Source: Sinorhizobium sp. 8-89 (GTDB taxonomy: Bacteria; Pseudomonadota; Alphaproteobacteria; Rhizobiales; Rhizobiaceae). Taken from it: a stretch of DNA of 64,000 nucleotides. Position numbers and translations under genes: made by a program. The notes below the pieces were generated by a model. It did not search any database. It was not told the origin of the DNA and was given only the letters and a program-made list of their open reading frames with translations. Shown here in pieces: positions 15,381-22,128 of this stretch (positions are counted from its first letter, which is position 1; each line of letters starts with the position of its first letter). The stretch covers positions 85,473 to 149,472 of the forward strand of contig NZ_JASKLR010000004.1 in the NCBI RefSeq assembly GCF_030124325.1, in the 5' to 3' direction.

Positions 15381-15822
15381 CGTTTTCGATGAAGGGAACC
15401 GCCAAAGGGTAACAGCCTTTCTTCATCGCCGCCCGGACTTCCTTGCGCTGCAAGACCGCCGCCATGGTTGACGGTTCCGGCATACTCTCGTCTTCCGCCC
15501 ACAACTGCAACGCCTCGATTGCTTTGTGGAGGATGCCGCCTTCGTCATCGGCGGCGGAGTAAACGCCGGGAAGATCAGGAAACGAAATGCCGTAGGCGGT
15601 CGCTTTGTCGCCCGGCTCTACAAGTGCAATGTAGGTCTTCATCTTAAACGGCTCCATCAACCTTTGTATTTCCGCCTCTTTTTGATCGGAGCGTTTGGAA
15701 TTATGGAATTCCTTATAGAGATAAGCCCGAATTACATCGGAAAGATATTTGCCGTCCCTTGCGCAATCGAGCCGCGCGCGCTTGTGCAGGCTATCACTGA
15801 TATCGACAGTCAGGCGCCCCAT
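15370..15822 (-). CDS. Ribbon-helix-helix protein fused in frame to a truncated HicB-like antitoxin
   Basis: Residues 1-60 (MGRLTVDISDSLHKRARLDC, KYLSDVIRAYLYKEF) look like a ribbon-helix-helix DNA-binding domain. From residue 61 (MKTYIALVEPGDKATAYGIS, FPDLPGVYSAADDEGGILHK, AEDE) it is the HicB RNase-H-like domain, ending at AVPFIENDKG where full HicB proteins normally continue into their own C-terminal DNA-binding domain. The junction is a 28-bp repeat that recurs before the next gene. HicB may also start separately at ATG 15642. No HicA toxin is adjacent. Confidence 0.62.
   Translation of the reverse strand: MGRLTVDISDSLHKRARLDCARDGKYLSDVIRAYLYKEFHNSKRSDQKEAEIQRLMEPFKMKTYIALVEPGDKATAYGISFPDLPGVYSAADDEGGILHKAIEALQLWAEDESMPEPSTMAAVLQRKEVRAAMKKGCYPLAVPFIENDKG
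15640..15667 (-). repeat. 28-bp direct repeat copy 2, leader of the HicB-like gene
   Basis: This copy matches 15353-15380 at 27 of 28 positions and ends at ATG 15642 of the HicB domain. Here the upstream ribbon-helix-helix frame reads TTG ATG GAG through the repeat without stopping, producing the fusion. The repeat therefore behaves like a portable translational leader or recombination site. Confidence 0.85.
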
Positions 15823-15824
15823 AG

Positions 15825-16043
15825 TTATGCTCCTTCCCTCAGAACCGCGACTTCTCTTTTTCGACGTTCCTCAAACGCATCCAGTTCGATTTTCTTGAAA
15901 TACCAGCGATCCCCAATGATTAGTGGTTGCGGAAAGCCGAGACAGGGATCGCGGACCCATCGCCGCAGTGTTTTGCGTGAAATATTATCGAAACGCTTTA
16001 GGACACTGCTGCTTGTCAGATAGCCGTCGTTGTCGTCGGTCAT
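15825..16043 (-). CDS. AlpA/excisionase-like small HTH protein
   Basis: From ATG 16043 the product is 72 residues. It carries a MerR-like helix-turn-helix (YLTSSSVLKRFDNISRKTLR, RWVRDPCLGFPQP) and IIGDRWYFKKIELDAFEE, the pattern of AlpA/Xis-type proteins that read LxxRFG-like and WxxR motifs. In phages such proteins act as excisionases or activators. The start is chosen by motif position; an in-frame upstream extension to 16181 lacks homology. It ends 2 bp before the next gene, so the minus-strand regulatory genes form one operon. Confidence 0.68.
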   Translation of the reverse strand: MTDDNDGYLTSSSVLKRFDNISRKTLRRWVRDPCLGFPQPLIIGDRWYFKKIELDAFEERRKREVAVLREGA

Positions 16044-16136
16044 TGCCTCTCCCGTTGATTGCCGTCGTCGGACACTCGGAAGATACAAAATAACCCGGAC
16101 GGAAATCAACCAATAAAAACAAATGGTTAGAATGTT

Positions 16137-16237
16137 ACCCCTTGGGCACCACGCCTCGGCGGGGCGGCGGCCCGATCCCACGGTTTACCAGTGTCTTAGG
16201 CTTGCCCCATGGTTTCGAAGGTGTACCCCAAGGGGAA
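16137..16237. promoter_or_regulatory. Two operator-like palindromes upstream of the regulatory operon
   Basis: The 220-bp spacer 16044-16263 contains ACCCCTTGGGCA (16137-16148) and TACCCCAAGGGGAA (16224-16237), both centred on a CCCC-WW-GGG(G) dyad and about 87 bp apart. They lie between the AlpA-like operon and the RelE/XRE pair. They could be sites for one of the XRE proteins. The A+T-rich stretch at 16081-16135 probably holds the promoter for the AlpA-like gene. Confidence 0.4.
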
Positions 16238-16263
16238 CCATCGTTGGGCGAGGATGATATCGC

Positions 16264-16644
16264 TCAAGCCAGCTCGTCCACGGTGATGTCCAGCGCAGCA
16301 GCTATCTTCTTTATAGTGTCGAAGGTTCCATCGCGCTTGCCGCTCTCGATTTGTGAGAGATAGGCCGGGCTTACATCGGCTTTGGCGGCGAGGTCACGCA
16401 ACGTCATTGCTCGATATTCTCGCCAAACCTTGATCCTATTTTCGCCGTCGAGCATGCGGTTGACGAACTCAGCCGGGATCAACTCCTCATCGCCGCTTGC
16501 CAGACGAGCATGAAAGCGTTCGACGGCGGCAATATCGGCTTCATCCTCTGCCATCTCGGCGGCCTTGGCGAGCTTCCTGTATTCGTCTTCCGGCATGACC
16601 ACCATGCGGTCACCGGCCGGAGTAGTGATGAACTGTAGCGCCAT
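16264..16644 (-). CDS. XRE-type antitoxin of a RelE-like toxin-antitoxin pair
   Basis: The 126-residue protein has an N-terminal strand (MALQFITTPAGDRMVVMPED) like those of Phd/antitoxin proteins and a C-terminal Cro/C1 helix-turn-helix (MTLRDLAAKADVSPAYLSQI, ESGKRDGTFDTIKKI). It follows the toxin gene by 11 bp, the higBA-like order with toxin first. It should neutralise the toxin and repress the pair through the inverted repeat upstream of the toxin. Confidence 0.82.
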   Translation of the reverse strand: MALQFITTPAGDRMVVMPEDEYRKLAKAAEMAEDEADIAAVERFHARLASGDEELIPAEFVNRMLDGENRIKVWREYRAMTLRDLAAKADVSPAYLSQIESGKRDGTFDTIKKIAAALDITVDELA

Positions 16645-16655
16645 GGTTTGCCCTC

Positions 16656-16910
16656 CTAATCGTACGCACCGCCGCGAGGGGCGATCCTGATGATGGCGAT
16701 AATCTCACCGTCCTCGGTGAAGACTATCCGCCAGTCGCCTACCCGCAGCCGGTACGTACCTTGCTGCCCCTTGAGAGCCTTGACGTTATTGGCAAGGCTC
16801 GCTGGGTCCGAAGCATATTGCTCAATTTTCGAGCGGAGCCGCTTAGCGACGTTCACTGGAATCTGCATTAAGGTCTTGAGAGCGTCGCGGGAATAGCGGA
16901 TCGTTTTCAT
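16656..16910 (-). CDS. RelE/ParE-family toxin
   Basis: The 84-residue protein has the compact RelE fold signature: IRYSRDALKTLMQIP, VKALKGQQGTYRLRVGDWRI and a C-terminal IAIIRIAPRGGAYD. RelE-type toxins cleave mRNA on the ribosome; ParE types poison gyrase. The conserved YRLRVGDWRIVF and terminal Arg residues favour RelE. Gene, antitoxin and operator are all intact, so this is probably the only working toxin-antitoxin pair in the element and may explain its persistence. Confidence 0.85.
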   Translation of the reverse strand: MKTIRYSRDALKTLMQIPVNVAKRLRSKIEQYASDPASLANNVKALKGQQGTYRLRVGDWRIVFTEDGEIIAIIRIAPRGGAYD

Positions 16911-16920
16911 ACTTCGACAT

Positions 16921-16967
16921 TAGCAAATAGCAAACATAATTGCAATCAAGGTGTTTGCAAGTAGCTA
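16921..16967. promoter_or_regulatory. Imperfect inverted repeat operator of the RelE/XRE pair
   Basis: TAGCAAATAGCAAACA (16921-16936) and TGTTTGCAAGTAGCTA (16952-16967) are inverted copies matching at 11 of 16 positions, and each arm itself contains a repeated TAGC/TTGC core. The repeat lies 11-57 bp upstream of the toxin start, in an A+T-rich promoter region. This is the expected place for antitoxin autoregulation. Confidence 0.6.
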
Positions 16968-16985
16968 ACTAATTTGGCTCCCAGC

Positions 16986-17057
16986 GGCGCGGGCAGGTAT
17001 ACCCTCCTGGCGCCCGCGCCCACCTCGCCCCGCCACTCCCGGCGGGGCCTTTTTCTT
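16986..17057 (+). terminator. Strong hairpin followed by a Rho-independent terminator; possible small RNA 3' end
   Basis: GGCGCGGGC (16986-16994) pairs with GCCCGCGCC (17011-17019), and the next stem GCCCCGCC/GGCGGGGC (17027-17034/17041-17048) is followed by CTTTTTCTTT. In plus orientation this is an efficient terminator, yet there is no plus-strand gene before it. It also abuts the stop of the minus-strand XRE gene and could act on both strands, or be the end of a small RNA starting in the toxin promoter region. Confidence 0.55.
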
Positions 17058-17509
17058 TATCCAAACGGGCTAATGAACTTTTCTTCTCTATGTTTGAACG
17101 CCGATTGGTACTGTTTGAAAAAAAACTCGAAACATATGCCCTTCTTCTTATTGATCACTGCAATGTCCGGCTCGATCCTCCTTGACAGCGGCGGGACTTC
17201 TCTCGCCTCCGGTTCAAGCGCTGCTTTGACGAGTCCGTCTACAGCATTGTGAAAGGTCTTCGCGATTTGCGGTGGCACTCGACTAAGCGCTTCGGTGAGG
17301 TTAAGGCTTGACGGCGGTCGATTAAGAGGGTCACCGGGCCTGCATCCACACGCCTTGGCGAACGCAACGAGGTAATCGACGCTGCCATCACGTTTCCCGG
17401 CTTCAACACGGGATACCATCGCGGGCGTGAAACCAATCACCTCTGCCAGCGCCTTCTGAGACGCGAACCCGGCGTTCTCCCTCCACTCCTTAAAGAAAAA
17501 GCGCTTCAT
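17057..17509 (-). CDS. XRE-family regulator with C-terminal extension, candidate prophage repressor
   Basis: The 150-residue product starts at ATG 17509 behind a strong GGAGG site. Residues about 10-65 are a Cro/C1 helix-turn-helix (GFASQKALAEVIGFTPAMVS, RVEAGKRDGSVDYLVAF). The C-terminal 80 residues (SRVPPQIAKTFHNAVDGLVK and a basic, Phe-rich end) do not resemble a LexA-type peptidase and I do not recognise them. It is the gene nearest the right end. It may be the repressor that keeps lysis genes silent, but this is inferred. Confidence 0.7.
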   Translation of the reverse strand: MKRFFFKEWRENAGFASQKALAEVIGFTPAMVSRVEAGKRDGSVDYLVAFAKACGCRPGDPLNRPPSSLNLTEALSRVPPQIAKTFHNAVDGLVKAALEPEAREVPPLSRRIEPDIAVINKKKGICFEFFFKQYQSAFKHREEKFISPFG

Positions 17510-17635
17510 TCTTTCCTCCGTTTTCCTGGCGGCTAAACCCCGGATCATCCTCCCGGCATCATCATTGAGGCAACCGTAGAAATTTAGGGCGGCGCCTTAG
17601 CTAGAGTGAAAAGGCGCATCGGTCGCGGCCGATTC

Positions 17636-17737
17636 TTTGTGCCGCTTTGTGCCATTCTTTGTGCCAGTGACTTGCCGGGACCGAAAAGGAAACCCCGGAA
17701 AATAAGGGAAATTCCAAGGCACAAAGATGGCACAAAG
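17636..17737. repeat. Right-end arm-type repeats (TTTGTGCC, three direct and two inverted)
   Basis: TTTGTGCC occurs at 17636-17643, 17646-17653 and 17658-17665, with inverted GGCACAAAG at 17718-17726 and 17729-17737. The same core is repeated at the left end (10540-10580). The region 17510-17795 has no gene I can support; it is the right attachment arm plus a hairpin. Confidence 0.65.
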
Positions 17738-17766
17738 GCCCCGGAAATCCCGGAGCCTTTTTCTTC
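17737..17766 (-). terminator. Hairpin between the tRNA-Met 3' end and the prophage arm sites
   Basis: GGCCCCGG and CCGGAGCC form a stem with one mismatch and a short loop, flanked by runs of T on the plus-strand side and TTTG on the minus side. It sits 30 bp beyond the tRNA 3' end and could terminate the tRNA transcript now that the natural downstream region has been displaced to 10.4 kb. Confidence 0.5.
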
Positions 17767-17795
17767 TAAACCGCTGTATTTCTTAGGGAATTCGA

Positions 17796-17872
17796 TGGTA
17801 GCGGAGGAGGGATTCGAACCCCCGACACAAGGATTATGATTCCTCTGCTCTAACCTACTGAGCTACTCCGCC
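17796..17872 (-). tRNA. tRNA-Met (anticodon CAT), also the right attachment site
   Basis: Read on the minus strand the 77 nt fold as a complete tRNA: acceptor GGCGGAG pairs with CTCCGCT (one G-U), D-arm AGCTCAGTAGGTTAGAGC, anticodon loop with CAT, T-arm GGGGGTTCGAATCCCTC, and encoded CCA. The GGCGGAGTAGCTCAG start is typical of elongator tRNA-Met in alphaproteobacteria; an Ile(CAT) identity is less likely. The last 48 nt (17796-17843) are duplicated at 10458-10505 by prophage integration. It lies upstream of and parallel to no other tRNA; mnmA follows to the right on the same strand. Confidence 0.95.
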
Positions 17873-18006
17873 GCCGGCACCGTGAAGCTTCCCCAAGGAA
17901 GCCCGTCTCGGCTGGACGGGCGGCTTATAAGGTGCTGTTCCGGCTAGTGTCAAGCAAAGTCTGCGGGAAAATGTGAACTTTTCCCGACGTTCCTGGTCGC
18001 ACCTGC

Positions 18007-19203
18007 TCAAGCCGCCGCCGGTGCCTGCAAAAGCGCCTTGAGCGCCGCTTCCGCGCCGGGCTCGCGTTCGGATTTGCGGATGAAACCGCCGCCATAGACG
18101 CGCGCGTCTTCGCCGGTGCCGGAATAAAGTGCGCAGGCCTGCCCAGGCGCGACGCCGGCCTCCCCTTCGGCAAGCTCGACGTAGAGACCTTCTGCGTCGC
18201 TTCTCAGGACCGCCGGCGCCGGCTGGCGAGTGGACCGCACCTTGGCGAAGCAGTCGAAGCCCCGGGCGGCCGCGTCCTCGAGTTCCTCGTCGCCCAGCCA
18301 GTTGACGTCGCGCAGATAGACGCGGCGCGTCTCCAGCGCCTCCTTCGGGCCGACGATGACGCGGCGCGAGCGGGCATCGAGATAGACGACGTAAAGCGGC
18401 TCGCCGGTGGCGACCCCGATGCCGCGCCGCTGGCCGATCGTATAGTGCAGGATGCCGTCGTGGCTGCCGAGCACGCGCCCGTCGAGATGGACGATCTCGC
18501 CGGCGAGAGCCGCATTCGGCTTCAGCTTCGAAACGATGTCGCTGTATTTGCCCTGCGGTACGAAACAGATGTCCTGGCTGTCGGCCTTCTTGGCGACGAT
18601 CAGGCCCATGTCTTCGGCCAGAGCCCGCGTTTCGGTCTTGGAAAGACCACCGAGGGGAAAGCGCAGATAGTCGATCTGTTCCTGCGTTGTCGCGAATAGG
18701 AAATAGCTCTGGTCTCGCTCGGCGTCCGTCGGCCGGTAAAGCGCCCGCTGCCAGGCATAGCGCGGCTTCGGGCTCGGCCGGGAGCGGATGTAATGGCCGG
18801 TGGCGAGCGCATCCGCGCCGAGCTCCTTGGCGGTCGCAAGCAGGTCGGCGAACTTGACCGTCTGGTTGCAGGCAACGCAAGGGATCGGCGTCTCGCCCGC
18901 GATGTAGCTTTCGGCGAAGGGATTGATCACCGTTTCGCGGAAGCGCGCTTCATAATCGAGTACATAATGCGGAATGCCGAGCGTCTCGCAGACGCGCCGC
19001 GCATCGTCGATGTCCTGGCCGGCGCAGCAGGAGCCGGCGCGGTGCACGGCCGCGCCATGATCGTAGAGCTGCAGCGTGATGCCGAGCACGTCATAGCCCT
19101 CGCGTTTGAGCAGGCCAGCCACGACGGAGGAATCGACGCCGCCGGACATGGCGACGACGACGCGCGTATCTTCGGGCTTGCGATCAAAATCGAGACTGTT
19201 CAC
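18007..19203 (-). CDS. mnmA: MnmA (TrmU), tRNA-uridine 2-sulfurtransferase
   Basis: This enzyme thiolates U34 in tRNA-Lys, -Glu and -Gln. The N-terminal PP-loop SGGVDSSV binds ATP, the catalytic cysteines are in [10 protein letters not shown] and [10 protein letters not shown], and [17 protein letters not shown] precedes the C-terminal beta-barrel. GTG 19203 (start of [11 protein letters not shown]) is chosen because homologues begin there; an in-frame GTG at 19230 would add nine residues (MPRNAGLDP). Length, about 398 residues, is normal. Confidence 0.95.
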   Translation of the reverse strand: MNSLDFDRKPEDTRVVVAMSGGVDSSVVAGLLKREGYDVLGITLQLYDHGAAVHRAGSCCAGQDIDDARRVCETLGIPHYVLDYEARFRETVINPFAESYIAGETPIPCVACNQTVKFADLLATAKELGADALATGHYIRSRPSPKPRYAWQRALYRPTDAERDQSYFLFATTQEQIDYLRFPLGGLSKTETRALAEDMGLIVAKKADSQDICFVPQGKYSDIVSKLKPNAALAGEIVHLDGRVLGSHDGILHYTIGQRRGIGVATGEPLYVVYLDARSRRVIVGPKEALETRRVYLRDVNWLGDEELEDAAARGFDCFAKVRSTRQPAPAVLRSDAEGLYVELAEGEAGVAPGQACALYSGTGEDARVYGGGFIRKSEREPGAEAALKALLQAPAAA

Positions 19204-19391
19204 GGGATCCAATCCGGCATTGCGGGGCACGCGTCGATCGCCTGCGCCGCCCTGTTTTCACGCTCATGCCTTGGGCCTTCCGTAAAACGGCGCCAAACGG
19301 CATTTCAAAGCTTTCTGTGCCGCGACATATAGAAACTTGTCCGCCCTGCGGCAAGGGCGGAGGTTGGCTGCGGATCAGCCGCATCAAGCCG

Positions 19392-20138
19392 TCAGATCAG
19401 CTTCATCCGCATCGCGCGCGCGATCGCCTGCATGCGGTTGACCGCATCGAGCTTGCGGGTCGCGCTCTTGAAATAGCTGCTGACCGTGTAGGCGGAAATG
19501 CCGAGAATGATGGCGATCTCGTCGCTGCTCTTGCCGGCCGCTGCCCACCGCAGGCACTCGATCTCACGGCTGGACAGTTTTTCGCGCACCGCGCTCCCGG
19601 TATCGAAGGTGCGCTCGAGACATTCGAAGAGCTGCACGAGCGTCAGATAGAGCATTGCGCATTCCGTGCCGACCGGCTCCTCCCGCGTGCCCGAAAGCAT
19701 GACGACGAACGGCTCCCCATACGTCGTATGCAAAAGCAAGGAAAAATGACGCGTCATGTCGGGATGGGCCTGAAGGTGGCGGACGGACATCGCCTCTCCA
19801 TCCTTGCGTGCGACGTCCAGAAGCTCCGCGCCACCCACGACCGGCAGTTTCGTCTGGCGCAGCCGCTCAACGAGGAGGCTCGCCTGAAAGGCCCCGGAGG
19901 CGTCGTATTGGCGCACCAGTTCGGCGGGCCAATTGCTGAGCACCAGACGTTCGGAGAACCGCTGCTGCTCGGCCAGCGGCAGCCGCGCGATCATGAAGCG
20001 GCTGAAGCGGTAGCGCGCAATCAGTCGCCGCATCAGGTGCAGCAGCTCGTATTCGGTGCGCACCGATGCGGGATCAAACTCCGAAAGCATGTCGTCATCA
20101 GCCTCGCGCCGCGAGGCCGGTTCACTCGATTCCTTCAT
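19392..20138 (-). CDS. LuxR-family transcriptional regulator
   Basis: The 248-residue protein has an N-terminal region resembling an autoinducer-binding domain without strong pocket motifs (FSRFMIARLPLAEQQRFSER, FVVMLSGTREEP) and a C-terminal LuxR helix-turn-helix (KLSSREIECLRWAAAGKSSD, EIAIILGISAYTVSSYFKSA). No luxI-type synthase is nearby, so it would be an orphan (solo) regulator. It faces a 481-bp spacer before sciP. Its targets are unknown. Confidence 0.85.
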   Translation of the reverse strand: MKESSEPASRREADDDMLSEFDPASVRTEYELLHLMRRLIARYRFSRFMIARLPLAEQQRFSERLVLSNWPAELVRQYDASGAFQASLLVERLRQTKLPVVGGAELLDVARKDGEAMSVRHLQAHPDMTRHFSLLLHTTYGEPFVVMLSGTREEPVGTECAMLYLTLVQLFECLERTFDTGSAVREKLSSREIECLRWAAAGKSSDEIAIILGISAYTVSSYFKSATRKLDAVNRMQAIARAMRMKLI

Positions 20139-20619
20139 ACCTTATCACCACGTTGCCGGCGGGTTCGCCTGGTCGAGAATTGAATGGTCCTTGCAACCCC
20201 GGCACAGTCTTCAACTGGCGGCTGCAATACAGCCGGCACCGATCAGCTGGTCGCGCAAGCAACGCGGCCGATCAAGAAAATATGTTGTGCCCAGGAGATG
20301 ATTCCGGGAGCGTACACGCGAACGCTCATTCTTTGCTGTGCGCCTCGCTATCAAAAATTTTAGTTGAAGTGAAATGTGGTAATTGCATGGCTCCCATGTG
20401 AAAACCACGCGAAACCTAGGTTTTTCCATGCGTAGGCCAGCAGATATCGGCAACGAGACAACGCGCCCGGCAATGGTCTCCTCTGTGGCGTCCGGTGTTA
20501 CGCCGCAGCTTCGAAGTGTCTCAAATTATGAGCAAATTGTTACCGGCGGCTTAGGCAAATGTTAAATGTGGCAAGCTAAGGTCGCGGTCATATGGTCTTG
20601 AGTTTGTGTAGAGAGTCCC
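20139..20619. other. Long intergenic region upstream of the LuxR gene and sciP
   Basis: This 481-bp spacer separates divergent genes and must hold both promoters. Near sciP it contains TTAC-CGGCGGC-TTAG at 20540-20554, a weak (6 of 8) match to the CtrA full site, and a TTAA at 20562. I see no gene: a short plus-strand frame at 20383-20565 has no ribosome-binding site. Confidence 0.4.
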
Positions 20620-20895
20620 ATGACCGAAATGATGCGACCACGCGTAAAGTATGTCATCGGCCCCGATGGCAGCCCTCTGACGATCGCGGATCTGCCACCG
20701 GCCAACACCCGGCGCTGGGTTATCCGCCGGAAGGCTGAAGTCGTCGCCGCCGTGCGCGGTGGCCTTTTGAGCCTCGAGGAGGCGTGCGAACGGTACACCC
20801 TGACCGTGGAGGAATTCCTTTCCTGGCAGTCCTCCATCAACGATCATGGTCTCGCCGGCCTGCGGACCACGCGCATCCAACAGTATCGCCACTGA
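20620..20895 (+). CDS. sciP: SciP, CtrA-inhibitory DUF1153 protein
   Basis: The 91-residue protein is a DUF1153 member with the characteristic VKYVIGPDGSPLTIADLPPA, NTRRWVIRRKAEVVAAVRGG and LSLEEACERYTLTVEEFLSW. In Caulobacter SciP binds CtrA-controlled promoters and blocks activation by CtrA in G1 cells. The helix-turn-helix (RRKAEVVAAVRGGLLSLEEA) is visible. Location 1.7 kb from ctrA agrees with a cell-cycle role. The length is normal. Confidence 0.93.
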   Translation: MTEMMRPRVKYVIGPDGSPLTIADLPPANTRRWVIRRKAEVVAAVRGGLLSLEEACERYTLTVEEFLSWQSSINDHGLAGLRTTRIQQYRH

Positions 20896-20980
20896 TTTCA
20901 CCCGACAGGGCCATAGTTCGACACCGGCGGCTTCGGGATCTGCCCGCAGCCGCCGGTGTTGTTTTGGATCGCATGACGCC

Positions 20981-21074
20981 GCTACCGCGCCACGCGTCTC
21001 ATCAGACGCGCAAAGGACGCGTAGCACTCTGAATTGCTGCATGTTTCCGATCGCGGAAAACATGCTGTAGCATT
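20981..21074. repeat. RIME-type intergenic palindromic repeat, copy at 21.0 kb
   Basis: The copy contains ACGCGTCTCATCAGACGCG and a second palindrome GCATGTTTCCG/CGGAAAACATGC joined by a segment reading GTAGCACTCTGAATTGCT. The same modules recur at seven or more other intergenic sites in the window. It resembles the Rhizobium-specific intergenic mosaic elements. Confidence 0.75.
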
Positions 21075-21108
21075 CCCGCCGGCAGCAACAGATGCGGAGC
21101 GAAGATCG

Positions 21109-21390
21109 ATGGAAATCGTCAACGAGGAAATCAATTCGAAGGGCCGTTATTCGGCGACCGTGGAGGGCCATACCGGCGAGATGACCTATTCGCGGTCCTC
21201 ACCGAAACTGATCATCATCGATCACACGCTGGTGCCGGATGAATTGCGCGGCAAGGGCGTCGGACAAGCGCTCGCAAAGCACGCAGTCGACGAAGCGCGA
21301 AAAGGCGGCTGGAAGATCATCCCGCTCTGCCCCTTCATGCGCGCGCAAGCGATGCGCCATCCGGAGTGGCAGGACGTCATCCAGGCGTAA
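21109..21390 (+). CDS. Small GNAT-family N-acetyltransferase (YjdJ-like)
   Basis: The 93-residue protein matches the short acetyltransferase family PF14542: TYSRSSPKLIIIDHTLVPDE, LRGKGVGQALAKHAVDEAR with the RGxGxG/A acetyl-CoA loop, and ending IIPLCPFMRAQAMRHPEW. Such proteins resemble human NATD1 and have no established substrate. ATG 21109 (MEIVNEEI) is chosen because the family starts there and the upstream frame runs into the repeat element. Confidence 0.88.
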   Translation: MEIVNEEINSKGRYSATVEGHTGEMTYSRSSPKLIIIDHTLVPDELRGKGVGQALAKHAVDEARKGGWKIIPLCPFMRAQAMRHPEWQDVIQA

Positions 21391-21559
21391 ACGGGCCCGC
21401 GCGACCGGCGTTTTCGAGGCTCAGCGTACCGCGCGCCCACAAGCAGGCGAGGTCGTGAAGACGCGCTCTTCCGTCCATGTCCGCCTTTGCATTCCGACGA
21501 GTCGATCGTCCATCGACGACTTGATACGCCCGGCATCCGAGCATGCAAGGCGGGTCGAC

Positions 21560-21600
21560 TAGATCATTTCATTGTTCCCTTGAAACAATGAAATGATCTA
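21560..21600. repeat. Perfect 17-bp inverted repeat
   Basis: TAGATCATTTCATTGTT (21560-21576) is an exact inverted copy of 21584-21600 around the loop CCCTTGA. No T-run follows, and the arm is A+T-rich unlike a normal terminator. It is probably another family of rhizobial intergenic palindrome. Confidence 0.7.
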
Positions 21601-21713
21601 ACTCTTTGGAACCACACAATTCCGGACGGAAAACCGTACATACTTTTCCTGGAACTGCTCCAGGCGGCAATAGAAACGCCTCCCGCGTCAAGCAGACTGC
21701 ATGACGCGGGACG

Positions 21714-21763
21714 GCGGCGCCGCACGTCTTATCAGATACGGAAAGATCGCTGTAACACTTCGA
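21714..21763. repeat. Partial RIME-type repeat upstream of the FliJ-like gene
   Basis: GGCGCCGCACGTCTTATCAG and GATCGCTGTAACACTT match the first module of the repeat family, with decay in the right arm. An adjacent inverted repeat CCCGCGTCA/TGACGCGGG (21682-21690/21702-21710) may end the GNAT transcript. Confidence 0.6.
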
Positions 21764-21777
21764 GGGAGCATAATGAC

Positions 21778-22128
21778 TCAGGCGCGCATGCGGGCGCCTG
21801 TGTCTCGTTCTTCGAGCGCCGCCGCTTTCGCGTACTCGGCCTGAACCTCCTCGAGCGCGAGTTCGGCCGCATCCTGCTGCGCCTTCAGCTCGCGAATCGA
21901 GACCTGGAGATTGTCGGCTCTCTGGCGGGCGGCCTTGGCGAAGGTGGGATAGGCAAAATGCGCGGGATCCGAAATTCCCGACTTCTTCTCTTCGAATACA
22001 ATCTGACTTTCCAGATCCTTGGTCATTCGCTCGAACTCAGCCATCATCATCTGAAGCTGGTTCAACTGACGCTGCTTCTCCCGGACCTGAAATTCCTTCA
22101 GGCGGACAAGGCTCTCACGTGCTTTCAT
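21778..22128 (-). CDS. FliJ-like flagellar export coiled-coil protein
   Basis: The 116-residue, almost wholly helical protein (MKARESLVRLKEFQVREKQR, QLNQLQMMMAEFERMTKDLE) has the charge pattern of FliJ, the soluble stalk-like component and chaperone escort of the flagellar type III export ATPase. ATG 22128 is preferred because GGAG lies 8 nt upstream. It is divergent from ctrA, as in other alphaproteobacteria where a fliJ-type gene neighbours ctrA, so the shared spacer may regulate both. Confidence 0.78.
   Translation of the reverse strand: MKARESLVRLKEFQVREKQRQLNQLQMMMAEFERMTKDLESQIVFEEKKSGISDPAHFAYPTFAKAARQRADNLQVSIRELKAQQDAAELALEEVQAEYAKAAALEERDTGARMRA

Larger units (their letters stand above)
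10458..17843. mobile_element. Degenerate prophage integrated in tRNA-Met(CAT)
   Basis: The element is bounded by identical 48-bp direct repeats, at 10458-10505 and inside the tRNA at 17796-17843, giving a 7,338-bp insertion. Inside are a tyrosine integrase beside the left end, short TTTGTGCC repeats near both ends, a phage lysis cassette on the plus strand, and regulators on the minus strand. No capsid, terminase, portal, tail or replication gene is present, and the integrase 5' end is missing, so it is a remnant rather than a functional phage. Integration preserved the tRNA because the 3' half was supplied by the element. Confidence 0.88.

Noticed and set aside
17606..17839. Plus-strand frame ending EEGFEPPTQGL
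   Set aside because: The ending is the familiar translation of the complement of a tRNA T-arm; the frame crosses the arm repeats and attachment site.
20540..20554. CtrA full site upstream of sciP
   Set aside because: TTAC-N7-TTAG matches only 6 of 8 positions, too weak in an A+T-rich spacer to claim although regulation by CtrA would be expected.
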